Shown in pieces: positions 1 to 9,903 of a stretch of 64,000 nt of DNA; within the stretch, counting starts at the first letter, position 1, and each line of letters starts with the position of its first letter. Where the stretch lies: NCBI GenBank assembly GCA_016281935.1, contig JAEEJN010000038.1, positions 34,467 to 98,466 of the forward strand, written 5' to 3'. The stretch is from Bacillota bacterium (GTDB lineage Bacteria; Bacillota; Clostridia; Christensenellales; UMGS416). A program made the translations under genes and the position numbers. The notes under the pieces were generated by a model. The model was not told where the DNA came from, searched no databases, and saw only the letters and a program-made list of their open reading frames with translations.

Positions 1-1
1 T

Positions 2-1588
2 CCGGCCGCCGCACTGACCTTTCTGCACGTATTCCAGCTGGAAAGTTATCAGCTGCCCGGTTATCATCGGTATCTGAGGGATCATGGGACGAGGGCTGTT
101 CGTACACCTGTCCTGTTTGGTGCCGTCATGTCCATCGTTCTCGGAGGCGCTGTCATTGGGCTCTCCTTTGTGGGACCTGAATGGATCGTGGTTCCTGCAC
201 TCTGGATTCTGTCCATCGCAGGTGCTGTATTCGCTTGGAAGAAGACTCTTTCAGCTCCTGCAAAGAAGCCTCTTGCTTTCACAGCGAGGATGAAGAGGCT
301 TGTCATATGTATGCTGTGCATGGGCTTCCTGATCTCTTTGCTGATCTCTCTTCCCACACTCTTCCTTACCGGGGCGGCAGCCGCTGTCTGCGCTTTTGCA
401 GTTCCCCTCTCAACAGCTGCGCTGGCGCCGCTTTGGACGGTTCTGGCGGCGAAGATCATGGCACCGGTCGAAGCTCGGATCAACCAAAGCTATCTGAACG
501 ACGCGGCACGCATCCTGAAGGAACATGCGCCGATGGTGAAGATCGGCATCACCGGGAGCTATGGGAAAACCTCCACGAAAATGATCCTGCAGACGATCCT
601 GTCGGAAAAGTTCAGGACCCAGTGTACGCCTGCTTCCTACAATACTCCGATGGGTATCACTCGCTTTGTCCGCGAGGAACTCAAGCCTGACACGGAGGTG
701 TTTCTGGCTGAAATGGGAGCCCGGCATGTGGGAGACATCAAAGAGCTTTGTGACCTGGTACATCCGGATCACGGACTCCTGACATCTGTGGGACCTCAGC
801 ATCTGGAAACTTTCTTTACGATAGAGAACGTCGCCAAGACAAAATATGAGCTTGCTCAGTCTCTGCCTGAAACAGGTATCGCATTTTTCCCCATGGATGA
901 CGGGGAAGCCGAGAAGCTGTACAGGCATCATCCGGGACGCAAAGTTTCATTCGGGTTCCCGAGAGAGGGGGAATCTATTCCTGATATGAGCGCCATCAAT
1001 GTGTTCTGCTCCGAAAACGGCGTTCATTTCACGCTTGTCGATCCTTTGGGACGTGAAACAGAGTGTGTTTCATCTCTGCTTGGAGCCCATAACGTACAGA
1101 ACATTCTCGGTGCCGCGGCAGTCGCCTACGAACTTGGCATGACCTCTGAGGAGATCGCACGGGGCATTTCGAAAGTCCAAGCGGTAGAGCATCGGCTTCA
1201 GCTGATCCGCGGACGTGGCGGAGTCACCGTAATCGACGACGCATTCAATTCCAACCCGACAGGTGCGAAGGCTGCGATGGATGTCCTGGCAGCATTCCCG
1301 GGACGTCATATCGTTGTGACTCCCGGACTTGTGGAACAGGGTGAAGACGAATATACGAGGAATCGGGAATTCGGCAGTGCCATGGCTTCTGCTGCGGATC
1401 TTGTGATCCTGGTCGCCGGGAACGCGGATGCCATGCGGCAAGGCCTTCTGGACGAGGGCTATTCACCGCAGCGTATCCATGAAGCTGCGACGCTGACGGA
1501 AGCATCCCGTATCCTTGCGTCGTTCGCGAGAGCCGGTGACGTGGTGCTTTTCGAAAACGATCTGCCTGATCAGTATGAGGCAAAATGA
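2..1588 (+). CDS. Membrane-anchored Mur ligase (MurF-like), 5' end missing
   Basis: Mur ligase family protein, probably UDP-MurNAc-tripeptide D-alanyl-D-alanine ligase or a close relative. This enzyme adds the D-Ala-D-Ala dipeptide to the peptidoglycan precursor. The frame is open to the window edge, so the true start lies upstream; an internal ATG at 128 is not needed. The visible N-terminal part is hydrophobic with several predicted membrane segments (roughly residues 35-75 and 105-145), as in clostridial MurF-like proteins that carry a membrane domain. The ATP-binding loop GSYGKTSTK starts near residue 185 of the visible part. NTPMG, EMGARHVGDI, GAHNVQNILGA and IDDAFNSNP follow, all typical of MurF-type central and C-terminal domains. 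It ends 13 bases before ddl, which makes the D-Ala-D-Ala substrate, so a MurF role is supported by context. Confidence 0.85.
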   Translation, partial: PAAALTFLHVFQLESYQLPGYHRYLRDHGTRAVRTPVLFGAVMSIVLGGAVIGLSFVGPEWIVVPALWILSIAGAVFAWKKTLSAPAKKPLAFTARMKRLVICMLCMGFLISLLISLPTLFLTGAAAAVCAFAVPLSTAALAPLWTVLAAKIMAPVEARINQSYLNDAARILKEHAPMVKIGITGSYGKTSTKMILQTILSEKFRTQCTPASYNTPMGITRFVREELKPDTEVFLAEMGARHVGDIKELCDLVHPDHGLLTSVGPQHLETFFTIENVAKTKYELAQSLPETGIAFFPMDDGEAEKLYRHHPGRKVSFGFPREGESIPDMSAINVFCSENGVHFTLVDPLGRETECVSSLLGAHNVQNILGAAAVAYELGMTSEEIARGISKVQAVEHRLQLIRGRGGVTVIDDAFNSNPTGAKAAMDVLAAFPGRHIVVTPGLVEQGEDEYTRNREFGSAMASAADLVILVAGNADAMRQGLLDEGYSPQRIHEAATLTEASRILASFARAGDVVLFENDLPDQYEAK

Positions 1589-1601
1589 GGAGGACTGTTT
1601 T

Positions 1602-2801
1602 ATGAAGACTATCGGTGTGTTTTTCGGCGGAAGATCCTGTGAGCATGATGTGTCGATCATCACGGGCCATCAGGCGATGCAGAATCTGGATCCTTCCAAA
1701 TTCCGTGTGGAGCCTGTTTATATCGCAAGAGATGGACGCTGGTATATGGGCGAACGCCTGAGGGATATCTCCTTTTATTCAAATTTCGATCCTTTGGATG
1801 TCGATCAGGTCTATCTGGATCCCAACGCAGGCTATCATGGCCTGTATAAGGTGATTCCTCCGCGTTCCTTTCTGTGGATCCAGCCCGAACGCATGCCTGT
1901 GGCTCAGTTGGACTGCGCTCTTCTGTGCATGCACGGCATGCATGGTGAAGACGGCGCGCTTCCCGGCCTTCTGGAACTGGCGGAAATCCCCTATACCTGT
2001 TCTTCTCTCGTAGGTTCCTCCGTGGGTATGGACAAAATCGCGATGCGTGTTCTTTTCAAGGGTGCCGGCTTCCCGGTACTTCCATTTGCGAGCGTCCTGA
2101 GGGAAGATTTCAGGCGTGATCCCGTTTCGATTCTGGATCAGGCCGAATCAGGGCTGAAATATCCCATTTTCGTGAAACCCGCAAACCTGGGCTCTTCGAT
2201 CGGCATCACGAAAGCGACAGACCGCACCTCACTGAGAGAGGCTCTGGAAGTTGCCTTCGCCTACGATTCCCGTGTCATGCTCGATCAGGGCATCGAACAT
2301 GTAAAGGAGATCAACTGCTCTGCTCTGGGTTACGGTTCCGAAGTGCAGGTCTCGGTCTGTGAACAGCCTGTATCCTGGGAAGAGTTCCTGACTTTCTCTG
2401 AGAAGTATACCCGCAGTGCGGGCGATGGGATGGAGAGTTTGTCACGCATCGTGCCTGCTCCGATCCCGGACGATATGACGGCAAGGATCCAGCGCATGAC
2501 CTCGGACATTTTCCGTGCGCTGAACTGCAAGGGCGTCGTACGGATCGACTTTATGATCGACGAGGACACCGGTGAACTCTATGTCAACGAGATCAATACG
2601 ATTCCCGGGTCTCTTGCGTATTATCTCTGGGAGCCCATGGGGCTGCCTTTCCCCAAACTGCTGGAACGCCTGATCGAGATCGCGGAGAAGGCTGAGAAAG
2701 ATCTGGAAGAGAACAGTTATGCCTTTGAGTCAGTGATCCTGCAGAATTTCGGCGGGGCTAAAGGTGCCAAAGGCGGAGCAAAATCAGGCGGAAAATTCTA
2801 A
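1602..2801 (+). CDS. ddl: D-alanine--D-alanine ligase
   Basis: ATP-grasp enzyme that joins two D-alanines for peptidoglycan synthesis in the cytoplasm. The start is the ATG after a GAGGAGG site overlapping the end of the upstream ligase gene; the longer upstream frame has no ribosome site. The N-terminus MKTIGVFFGGRSCEHDVS is the Ddl signature. Later come LLCMHGMHGEDG, a central ATP-grasp region with FVKPANLGSSIG, and the metal-binding VRIDFMIDE and NEINTIPG near the C-terminus. At 399 residues it is longer than common Ddl proteins of about 300-360. The extra length includes a Gly/Lys-rich tail of about 15 residues (GGAKGAKGGAKS), which is unusual and looks disordered. Confidence 0.95.
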   Translation: MKTIGVFFGGRSCEHDVSIITGHQAMQNLDPSKFRVEPVYIARDGRWYMGERLRDISFYSNFDPLDVDQVYLDPNAGYHGLYKVIPPRSFLWIQPERMPVAQLDCALLCMHGMHGEDGALPGLLELAEIPYTCSSLVGSSVGMDKIAMRVLFKGAGFPVLPFASVLREDFRRDPVSILDQAESGLKYPIFVKPANLGSSIGITKATDRTSLREALEVAFAYDSRVMLDQGIEHVKEINCSALGYGSEVQVSVCEQPVSWEEFLTFSEKYTRSAGDGMESLSRIVPAPIPDDMTARIQRMTSDIFRALNCKGVVRIDFMIDEDTGELYVNEINTIPGSLAYYLWEPMGLPFPKLLERLIEIAEKAEKDLEENSYAFESVILQNFGGAKGAKGGAKSGGKF

Positions 2802-2813
2802 GGGAGGACATCT

Positions 2814-4616
2814 TTGAATTCAAGGCAATCCCATATCCGTAATTTCTGCATCATCGCGCATATCGACCATGGCAAATCAACACTGGCTGACAGACTTCTG
2901 GAAAAGACAGGCGTTTTTGCTCAGCGGGATATGGAAGAGCAGATCCTGGATTCCATGGATCTGGAACGGGAGCGCGGCATTACGATCAAAAGTCATCCCG
3001 TACGTATGCAGTACAGGGCATCGGATGGACAGACTTATGTTTTCCATCTTCTTGACACGCCCGGACATGTGGACTTCACGTACGAAGTTTCCCGTTCCCT
3101 TGCAGCCTGCGAGGGGGCCATTCTTGTTGTGGATGCGACGCAGGGCATCGAAGCGCAGACCTTGGCCAACGTGTATCTGGCGCTGGAGCATGATCTTGAG
3201 ATCCTGCCGGTCATCAATAAGATCGATCTGCCTTCCGCAGATGTGGAAGGCACGCGTAAGATGATCGAAGACGTGATCGGTCTCGATGCATCGGAAGCTC
3301 CCGCAGTGTCGGCCAAGACGGGAGAGGGCGTGGACGGCCTCCTGGAGAAGATTGTGGAAGTCCTGCCTCCGCCGGACTGTCCGGAAGAGGGACCGGTCCG
3401 TGCACTCATCTTTGACTCGAATTATGACAACTACAAAGGCGCCCTGTGCTATATCCGCCTGATGAGCGGGACACTTCGGGCGGGCATGCATGTCCGGATG
3501 ATGGCGACCGGGAAGGAATATGAGGTGACGGAAGTGGGCTTTTTCGCCCCCGACTGCCGTCCTGCCGACGAGCTCCGTGCGGGTGAAGTCGGATATCTCG
3601 CCGCATCGATCAAGGACATTTCCGACACCCGTGTGGGCGATACGATCACAGCGGCGGACGATCCCGCGGACGAACCGCTTCCCGGATACAAGGAAGTCAA
3701 ACCTATGGTCTACTGCGGAATCTATCCCGCGGACGGAGCTCACTATGAAGATGTGCGGGAAGCGCTGGAGAGACTGAAGCTCAATGATGCGGCTCTTATG
3801 TATGAACCGGAGACGTCCAACGCGCTTGGTTTCGGGTTCCGCTGCGGTTTCCTCGGCCTTCTCCACATGGAAGTGGTCCAGGAACGTCTTGAACGGGAGT
3901 TTGAGCTGGATCTCGTCACGACCGCTCCTTCCGTCAAGTATATCGTGACCACACGTTCCGGCGAGACCACAGAGATCGAGAATCCTGCGAACCTTCCGGA
4001 TCCCGCTGAGATCGAGTTTATGGAAGAGCCCATGGTCTCGGCTCATGTGATTACACCTACGGACTATGTAGGGACCGTCATGGAGCTCTGTCAGGAAAAG
4101 CGGGGCGTGTTCGACACGATGGAATACCTTGAACCTACCCGTGTTCAGCTGAACTACAAACTGCCTCTCAACGAGATCATCTATGATTTCTTCGATCAGA
4201 TCAAATCCAGGACACGCGGCTATGCGTCTCTTGACTATGAGCTTTGCGGATATGAGAAGAGTGACCTGGTAAAGCTGGATATCCTCCTCAACGGTGAGAT
4301 GTGCGATGCTTTGACCTGTATCGTGCACAGGGAAAAAGCTTATGCCCGCGGACGCAGACTCGCGGAGAAACTCGTCGAAGTCATACCCCGTCAGCTCTTT
4401 GAGATTCCGGTGCAGGCATGTATCGGGGGCAAGATCATCGCGCGCGAGACCGTACGTGCATATCGTAAAGATGTTCTGGCCAAATGCTACGGCGGCGATA
4501 TCTCCAGAAAGAAGAAACTGCTCGAAAAACAGAAGGAAGGCAAAAAGCGCATGCGTCAGGTCGGCAGCGTACAGGTGCCTTCCGAGGCCTTTATGTCCGT
4601 GCTGAGGACGAACTGA
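2814..4616 (+). CDS. lepA: Elongation factor 4 (LepA GTPase)
   Basis: Ribosome-bound translational GTPase that acts on stalled or mistranslocated ribosomes. The start is TTG at 2814, nine bases after an AAGGGAGG site; the product is 600 residues, the usual LepA length. G motifs are visible: AHIDHGKST (residues about 16-24), [16 protein letters not shown] and NKIDLP. The C-terminal part contains the LepA-specific region with [10 protein letters not shown] and a basic tail [16 protein letters not shown]. It follows ddl by 12 bases and is probably cotranscribed. A long open frame on the opposite strand here is a codon-bias shadow. Confidence 0.97.
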   Translation: MNSRQSHIRNFCIIAHIDHGKSTLADRLLEKTGVFAQRDMEEQILDSMDLERERGITIKSHPVRMQYRASDGQTYVFHLLDTPGHVDFTYEVSRSLAACEGAILVVDATQGIEAQTLANVYLALEHDLEILPVINKIDLPSADVEGTRKMIEDVIGLDASEAPAVSAKTGEGVDGLLEKIVEVLPPPDCPEEGPVRALIFDSNYDNYKGALCYIRLMSGTLRAGMHVRMMATGKEYEVTEVGFFAPDCRPADELRAGEVGYLAASIKDISDTRVGDTITAADDPADEPLPGYKEVKPMVYCGIYPADGAHYEDVREALERLKLNDAALMYEPETSNALGFGFRCGFLGLLHMEVVQERLEREFELDLVTTAPSVKYIVTTRSGETTEIENPANLPDPAEIEFMEEPMVSAHVITPTDYVGTVMELCQEKRGVFDTMEYLEPTRVQLNYKLPLNEIIYDFFDQIKSRTRGYASLDYELCGYEKSDLVKLDILLNGEMCDALTCIVHREKAYARGRRLAEKLVEVIPRQLFEIPVQACIGGKIIARETVRAYRKDVLAKCYGGDISRKKKLLEKQKEGKKRMRQVGSVQVPSEAFMSVLRTN

Positions 4617-4663
4617 TATGGAACAGACCGTTCCGATGGGAACGGAGGAGAAGGAGAACAGAC

Positions 4664-5128
4664 ATGCGCTGCGTATACTGTAACCACACGGACAGTCGCG
4701 TCGTGGACTCACGTCCGACAGAAGACGGCTGGGCGATCCGCCGCAGGAGAGAATGCATTGCTTGCGGACGCCGTTTCACGACCTATGAGAAGGTTGAGAC
4801 ACCTTCCATCCTCGTTGTCAAGAAGGACAACCGCAGAGAGAGTTTCAACCCTGAAAAGATCCGTGCCGGCATCATCAAAGCCTGTGAGAAGAGACAGGTG
4901 GATGCCGCCACGATCGATAAGATTGTAAGCGAGATCGAGAAGCAGGTATACAACAACCTCGAGGGAGAGGTCACGTCTGCTTATATCGGCGAACTCGTCA
5001 TGGACAAGCTGAAGGATCTTGATCAGGTAGCCTATGTCCGCTTTGCTTCTGTACATCGTCAGTTCAAGGATATCAACACGCTCATGGAGGAAATGCAGCG
5101 GCTCCTGGGTGATCAGGGCCATCAATGA
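4664..5128 (+). CDS. nrdR: Transcriptional repressor NrdR
   Basis: Zinc-ribbon and ATP-cone repressor of ribonucleotide reductase genes; it senses ATP/dATP. The 154-residue protein begins MRCVYCNHTDSRVVDSR, the standard NrdR start. CxxC pairs at residues 3-6 and about 31-34 form the zinc ribbon, and the ATP-cone follows (VVKKDNRRESFNPEKI). The start ATG at 4664 has a GGAGAAGGAG site upstream; the longer frame reading into lepA is spurious. Its stop overlaps the next start by four bases (ATGA), so it is translationally coupled to pgeF. No NrdR boxes or nrd genes are seen in this window. Confidence 0.97.
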   Translation: MRCVYCNHTDSRVVDSRPTEDGWAIRRRRECIACGRRFTTYEKVETPSILVVKKDNRRESFNPEKIRAGIIKACEKRQVDAATIDKIVSEIEKQVYNNLEGEVTSAYIGELVMDKLKDLDQVAYVRFASVHRQFKDINTLMEEMQRLLGDQGHQ

Positions 5129-5931
5129 GAAGCTTCTCTCGGAAAGGAATCCTATATCGGGTAGAAGCCCTGGAAGCGACAGGCCTTGTGCGTGCCGCTT
5201 TCACGACGCGTCTGGGGGGCGTGAGTCCTGCACCGAGGAACAGTCTGAATCTTTCTTTTGCACGCGGAGATGATCCTGACACGGTGAGAGAAAACTACCG
5301 CAGGGCTGCGGAAGCCTTTTCCTGTCGGATCGAGGATATGGTTCTGTCGCGTCAGCCTCATGGAGATCTGTGCGAAGAGATCAAGCCGGAGGAGGCGGGA
5401 GCCCGTCTCTTGAACAATGAACTGCCCCGTCAGCGTGATGCAGTCATGACAGATCGCCCTGGCCTTGTTCTTGTAACGAGTCATGCAGACTGTGTACCCG
5501 TATGGCTCCTGGATCCTGTCCATCATGCGATCGCAATGGTACATGCGGGATGGAAGGGTACAAGTCTGCGCATCGCTCAGAAGAGCCTCCGGGCCATGAT
5601 ACGATGCTATGGAACAGATCCTGCGGACGTGATCGCTGCAGTCGGTCCGTCCATTGGACCTGATTCCTTCGAGGTACAGTCAGATGTACGAGGGATTTTT
5701 GAGGACCTGTTTCCTGAGATGGATATAGTGTATACTCGGAATGGTCGTACGACGGTTGATCTCTGGAAATGCAATGAGCTTCAGCTGATGGAATCGGGCA
5801 TCAGAAAAAAGAACATCCATAGCGCACATCTGGATACTGCGCAGCATACCGACCTTTTTTTCTCGCATAGGGCAGAAAAAGGAAACACAGGGACGATGGC
5901 AGCCTTGTTCATGCTCACGGAGCCGATCTGA
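5125..5931 (+). CDS. pgeF: Polyphenol oxidase / purine nucleoside phosphorylase (YfiH family)
   Basis: Cytoplasmic multicopper-oxidase-fold family protein, 268 residues, reported in other bacteria to act on purine nucleosides (adenosine deaminase/phosphorylase) and to edit peptidoglycan precursors. Family zinc ligands are visible: SRQPHGD near residue 75, HADCVPVWL near 114 and HAGWKGT near 135. The ATG overlaps the nrdR stop. It is the last gene of the run murF-ddl-lepA-nrdR-pgeF and is followed by a clear terminator. Which substrate it uses here cannot be read from the sequence. Confidence 0.92.
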   Translation: MRSFSRKGILYRVEALEATGLVRAAFTTRLGGVSPAPRNSLNLSFARGDDPDTVRENYRRAAEAFSCRIEDMVLSRQPHGDLCEEIKPEEAGARLLNNELPRQRDAVMTDRPGLVLVTSHADCVPVWLLDPVHHAIAMVHAGWKGTSLRIAQKSLRAMIRCYGTDPADVIAAVGPSIGPDSFEVQSDVRGIFEDLFPEMDIVYTRNGRTTVDLWKCNELQLMESGIRKKNIHSAHLDTAQHTDLFFSHRAEKGNTGTMAALFMLTEPI

Positions 5932-5971
5932 GAAAAGAGCTTCTTAACAAAACAGTAATTTTGGACCAGAT

Positions 5972-6003
5972 GATCCGGCTTATGCCGGATCTTGTTTGTT
6001 TTC
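5972..6003 (+). terminator. Rho-independent terminator after pgeF
   Basis: Perfect 8-bp stem GATCCGGC/GCCGGATC with a 4-base loop, followed by a T-rich run. Between here and the next gene (6004-6215) I see AT-rich DNA with a small TTCGGG/CCCGAA hairpin at 6137-6154 and a possible -10 (TAAAAT, 6117-6122), but no gene. Confidence 0.85.
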
Positions 6004-6215
6004 GGGTTTATCAGCCCTCAAAAAGGCCGGGAACAGTCAATGATGACGAAAATGGTCGTACATTATAGCACGCTAAAGTAAAAAATACAAGTCTGTTTTC
6101 TTTTCTGCAGATGTTGTAAAATAGATGCCAATGTACTTCGGGAAAAAGCCCGAAAAAACGGCTGTTCCAGCTTTCAGCATTGCTTATGTTCCAAGGAACG
6201 GCCGGGGAGGTTTCA

Positions 6216-8402
6216 TTGATCGATCAGACCCAGTGGGAGATTGAAGCGGATAGACTCTCCAGAACGCATGGCATGATCATGCGTCAGCTCAGGCGTGCGG
6301 AAAATGAATTCCGCAGCCAGCAGACGGAGACTCTTTCCCTGCAGAGTCAGATGTGGGCCGAAGTAGGCCTGTCCAATAAATCCAGCAGCGATGACGTCCT
6401 CTCGGGTCAGTACCTGGATGCGTTGCGGCTGAATCGGGCGATCAAGCAAGATCAGGCTCTGAGTATCCTCAATCTCCGCCATATGGAGGAACATGCCTAT
6501 TTCGGACGGGTCGATTTCAGACGTCAGGGATCAGAGAACATCCGGTCGACCTATATCGGGATATCGACTCTGTACGATCCAGAAACACAGGAGATCCTCA
6601 TCTGTGACTGGAGGGCTCCAATCTCCTCTCTGTTCTATGAAAACACGGTTGGGAACACGTCCTATGAAGGCCCAAACGGTCCGATCCGCGGGGAACTCAT
6701 GGGCAAGCGCCAGTACAAGTGCAGTCATGACCGCTTGGTCTACTGTCTGGACAGTGCCGTAACGATCCAAGATGAGATCCTGCAGGAGACTCTTTCCCGG
6801 CATGGGGATTCCCGCATGCACAATATCGTGTCGACGATCCAGGAACATCAGAACAGGATCATCTGCGAGAATAACCATAGCCGCGTGGCTGTACAGGGAG
6901 TTGCCGGATCCGGAAAAACTGCTGTTGCCCTCCACAGGGTCGCATGGCTTTTATACCGCTACCGCAAAGACGCTCTTGACTACAGTCAGATCCTGTTCCT
7001 GACTCCCAACAGGGCATTCGTGAACTATATCCGGGATGTCCTGCCCGAACTGGGTGAGCAGAACGTCCCCACCTCGACACTCTTCGATGAAGCTGCGCGT
7101 CTCATCCCGTCATCGTATGGGCTGGAATCCCCGTCAGAGTGTGCTGAAGAAAGACTGGAAAGGTCTGGAACCGAAGAGGGGAGGAGAGATATCGAGCTCC
7201 GTGCCCTTCTTGCAGGGGAAGAGATATGGGAGCTGCTTCTGGCTTTCCTGAAAGAGAAGGACGATGCAGTCGATTTCCCCGACTTCGTTTTCGAAGGTGA
7301 GACTGTTGCTCACAGCCGTACGCTTCGCCATCTGTATCTGACCCGTTCGGCGGAAGTCCCCATGGGCAAGCGGATGCTGAGAGCTATGCGCTGCCTGACG
7401 GATGCTGTCAGCCGCCTTTATGAAGAGAAAATAAAGGAAGTGACGGCGGAAAAGCGGTCGGAAGGTTATCGGAAGAAAGAAGCCCGGGAAGCTGCCGCCC
7501 ATGAACTGCGGGATCGATTCGCGCCTCTTGCGGAGCAGATGCGTACTCATCTGACGATGGATACCCGTGTCTGTTTCACGGAATTCCTGGCTTACGTTCG
7601 GAAGCATCACAGCCGTGGAGAGGAGCTGTACAGCACTCTCAAGAAGGAGTGGCTGGACAAAAAAGCTCTCAGTCAGGAGGCTGCCGTACTGTATGCCCTC
7701 ATACGCGTCATGCTTTACGGCGCACCTGTCAGCCGCTGCAGGCACGTCCTTGTGGATGAAGCTCAGAACTATACGCCTTTGCAGGTCCATCTGATCGAAC
7801 GGCTGTATCCTCAGTGCGGGATGACTGTTCTTATGGATATACATCAGCATATGAATTCAGGCATGCCGGTAGGCAGCTGGGATTTCTGCGACACTCGCCT
7901 TACGATGGATATATGCTATCGGTCCACCCGGGAACTGACGCTGTTCACACGTTCGTTCCTGCCTGATCCGGAAGCCATCCGTCCTTTCGACAGGAGCGGA
8001 GAGAAACCTCTCCTCATGCGGCTGCCTGATCTGTCAGGTGAGACACTGGCAGAGATCATCCGGAAACTGGATGATCCCGGACGAACCGCCGTGATTGCAC
8101 GGACCCGCGTACAGGCTGAAAAGATCTGTGATTCGCTCAAGTCCGTATTTCCTGAGATCCGTCTTTTGACGGCGGATGACAGGGAGCCTGCATCCGATCT
8201 GTCTGTCGTGCCTTCCTGGCTCTGTCAGGGCCTGGAATTCGATACGGTCCTTGCTGCTGAGCCTTCTTCTTATGCGGGACCCGAAGAGCGGGGGATTCTT
8301 TATACAGTCTGCTCCCGCGCACAGCACAGGCTGCTGCTTTTGGATACGACAGGCACGTATATACCGGATACGGATCCGTCTCTTTACGAGATCCGGGAAT
8401 AG
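6216..8402 (+). CDS. HelD-like UvrD/Rep-family ATPase
   Basis: Superfamily 1 helicase-like ATPase of the HelD type. In Bacillota, HelD binds RNA polymerase and frees it from stalled or non-productive complexes. The start is chosen as TTG at 6216 because a GGGGAGG site sits 5 bases upstream; an upstream ATG at 6180 has no such site. The N-terminal roughly 70 residues are charged and helical (coiled-coil arm, as in HelD). Walker A GVAGSGKTAVALHR lies near residue 228, LFLTPNRAFVNYI follows, and Walker B HVLVDEAQNYTPLQ lies near residue 510. CYRSTRELT and a C-terminal GLEFDTV/YTVCSRAQHRL (motifs V-VI) follow. At 728 residues it matches HelD size. A DNA repair role is the alternative. Confidence 0.85.
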   Translation: MIDQTQWEIEADRLSRTHGMIMRQLRRAENEFRSQQTETLSLQSQMWAEVGLSNKSSSDDVLSGQYLDALRLNRAIKQDQALSILNLRHMEEHAYFGRVDFRRQGSENIRSTYIGISTLYDPETQEILICDWRAPISSLFYENTVGNTSYEGPNGPIRGELMGKRQYKCSHDRLVYCLDSAVTIQDEILQETLSRHGDSRMHNIVSTIQEHQNRIICENNHSRVAVQGVAGSGKTAVALHRVAWLLYRYRKDALDYSQILFLTPNRAFVNYIRDVLPELGEQNVPTSTLFDEAARLIPSSYGLESPSECAEERLERSGTEEGRRDIELRALLAGEEIWELLLAFLKEKDDAVDFPDFVFEGETVAHSRTLRHLYLTRSAEVPMGKRMLRAMRCLTDAVSRLYEEKIKEVTAEKRSEGYRKKEAREAAAHELRDRFAPLAEQMRTHLTMDTRVCFTEFLAYVRKHHSRGEELYSTLKKEWLDKKALSQEAAVLYALIRVMLYGAPVSRCRHVLVDEAQNYTPLQVHLIERLYPQCGMTVLMDIHQHMNSGMPVGSWDFCDTRLTMDICYRSTRELTLFTRSFLPDPEAIRPFDRSGEKPLLMRLPDLSGETLAEIIRKLDDPGRTAVIARTRVQAEKICDSLKSVFPEIRLLTADDREPASDLSVVPSWLCQGLEFDTVLAAEPSSYAGPEERGILYTVCSRAQHRLLLLDTTGTYIPDTDPSLYEIRE

Positions 8403-8563
8403 AAATATGTTCGGTTCTTCTTTTGGGCAGGATAGACATAAGGAGGGCCCGGAAAGGACGAAGGAAGAAAAAAACCTTGCTTCCTCTTGACCGATGGACC
8501 CTGTGCGGTTAATATTCTTCTGTATGGCTCCGTGTATCGACGACGCGGAGGGGAGGGTTTGAT

Positions 8564-9037
8564 ATGGCGATTCGTAATTCCTGCAAAGCGCTGATCGAAG
8601 CGAACGGCAAGTATCTGCTGAACCACTACCTTCATGAGGACGGTTCTGAATACTACGATCTTCCGGGCGGCGGGCAGAAACAGTATGAAACGCTCCAGGA
8701 GGCCGTGATCCGCGAATGCCGCGAAGAGACCGGGTACGAAGTCGAGATCAAGCGCTTAGGCGCAGTGAGGGAAGAAATCTGGGATGATCCTGCGATCCGC
8801 CAGTCTTCTCCCGATTATGCTCACCGGGTCCATTTCATTTTCCTTACGAGTCCCGTGAATACCATCCGATGGGAAGCGACAGCTCCGGACAGGCATCAGA
8901 TCGGATGCCGATGGATGAGCCTGGAGGAGATGGAATCTTACCCGCTGCGTATGCCTGAATTGACTGATCTCATCCGTGAGATCCAAGAGGCTTCAGAGAT
9001 CCTTTTCCTTGAACCTGTTCACAGGGATTCTCTCTGA
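8564..9037 (+). CDS. Nudix hydrolase
   Basis: Small (157 residues) Nudix-domain phosphohydrolase; the substrate is unknown, with nucleoside diphosphate derivatives typical. The Nudix box is seen as GGGQKQYETLQEAV followed by RECREETGYEVE, residues about 31-57, with all catalytic Glu/Arg positions kept. A GGAGGGGAGGG site precedes the ATG. It stands alone between helD and the antiporter operon and has its own terminator downstream. Confidence 0.9.
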   Translation: MAIRNSCKALIEANGKYLLNHYLHEDGSEYYDLPGGGQKQYETLQEAVIRECREETGYEVEIKRLGAVREEIWDDPAIRQSSPDYAHRVHFIFLTSPVNTIRWEATAPDRHQIGCRWMSLEEMESYPLRMPELTDLIREIQEASEILFLEPVHRDSL

Positions 9038-9058
9038 TCAAAACTGACATATGAACAG

Positions 9059-9088
9059 ACACAACCATGCCGGGCATGGTTGTGTTTG
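9059..9088 (+). terminator. Terminator between Nudix gene and antiporter operon
   Basis: Perfect 13-bp inverted repeat ACACAACCATGCC/GGCATGGTTGTGT around a single base, ending in T-rich DNA. The minimal loop means a few inner pairs must open. It separates the Nudix gene from the antiporter operon starting at 9135. Confidence 0.7.
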
Positions 9089-9134
9089 ATGTTTGAAAAG
9101 CGGAGCATAGGCTCCGGGATAAGGAAAACGATAG

Positions 9135-9614
9135 ATGTTCCTTCTTCTGTTTTTTGTCTGGCTGGTCCTGAACGGGTCCGTTACATGGGAGATCGTCCTG
9201 ACCGGGCTCGTACTCAGTGGGGCTGTGACATTTGTATGCATGAAGCTCACGGGCACGGACCTGAAACGGGATCTGCTCCTTTTCCGGGCTGCTCCCTGGT
9301 TCCTGGCCTGGTTTTTCGTGCTCCTGTCTGAGATCATCAAGGCGAATTATAAAATGATCCGGATCATACTGGATCCGGGCATCGCCGTACGCCAGACTCT
9401 CGTTACGATGGATACCGGCCTGCATTCGGAAGTGGCTCGCACCATGCTGTCCAATTCGATCACCCTGACTCCGGGCACCATCACAGTGGAATCCCGTCCT
9501 GACGGCGTTATGACGATCCACTGCCTTTCCTGGGAGATGCTGGACGGTATCGAAGAGACCAAACTCATGCGGATCATCCGCAAAGTGGAGGCGCTGTATG
9601 GACAAAGCGTATGA
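9135..9614 (+). CDS. Na+/H+ antiporter subunit E (MrpE/MbhA type)
   Basis: First gene of the ten-gene antiporter operon. MrpE-family membrane subunit of 159 residues: two or three membrane spans in the first 70 residues (FLLLFFVWLVLNGSV, APWFLAWFFVLLSEIIKANY) and a soluble C-terminal half with SNSITLTPGTITVE, the family signature, placed in the cytoplasm in known Mrp complexes. The SIT/TPGT region is well kept. A GGATAAGGA site lies about 9 bases before the ATG. The 3' end overlaps the next gene by 17 bases. Confidence 0.93.
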   Translation: MFLLLFFVWLVLNGSVTWEIVLTGLVLSGAVTFVCMKLTGTDLKRDLLLFRAAPWFLAWFFVLLSEIIKANYKMIRIILDPGIAVRQTLVTMDTGLHSEVARTMLSNSITLTPGTITVESRPDGVMTIHCLSWEMLDGIEETKLMRIIRKVEALYGQSV

Positions 9615-9903
9615 GATCCTATTTACCGCAGCGCTCATCTGCCTTGCGGCGGGCATGATCCTTGCCCTTGTCCGCGTCATCCGAGGGCCCCGTGTCGCAG
9701 ACCGGATCATGGGAGTGAACATGATCGGCACCATGGCCGTGTGTGCTCTTGCGATCCTTTCCCGGATAATGGGGAAAGCTTACCTCCTTGATGTGGCCCT
9801 GATCTATTGCATGATCTCCTTCCTTGCTGTCGTAGTGCTTGCCAAGGTGTTCATCAGTGCTTATGAATCGAAGCGCCGGGGAGAAAGGGAGGATGGGAAA
9901 TGA
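9598..9903 (+). CDS. Antiporter subunit F (MrpF/MbhB type)
   Basis: Small three-span membrane subunit (101 residues) of a Mrp/Mbh-type complex. The family motif RVIRGPRVADRIMGVNMIGT is seen around residues 22-41, followed by a third helix DVALIYCMISFLAVVVLAKVF. Overlapping reading frames with the subunit E gene before and the subunit G gene after (ATGA) show tight translational coupling. A GGAGG site lies inside the end of the upstream gene. Confidence 0.93.
   Translation: MDKAYEILFTAALICLAAGMILALVRVIRGPRVADRIMGVNMIGTMAVCALAILSRIMGKAYLLDVALIYCMISFLAVVVLAKVFISAYESKRRGEREDGK

Noticed and set aside
2877..4712. Open frame of 611 codons opposite lepA
   Set aside because: It is fully antisense to a certain gene, has no ribosome site and no recognisable motif; it arises from codon bias.
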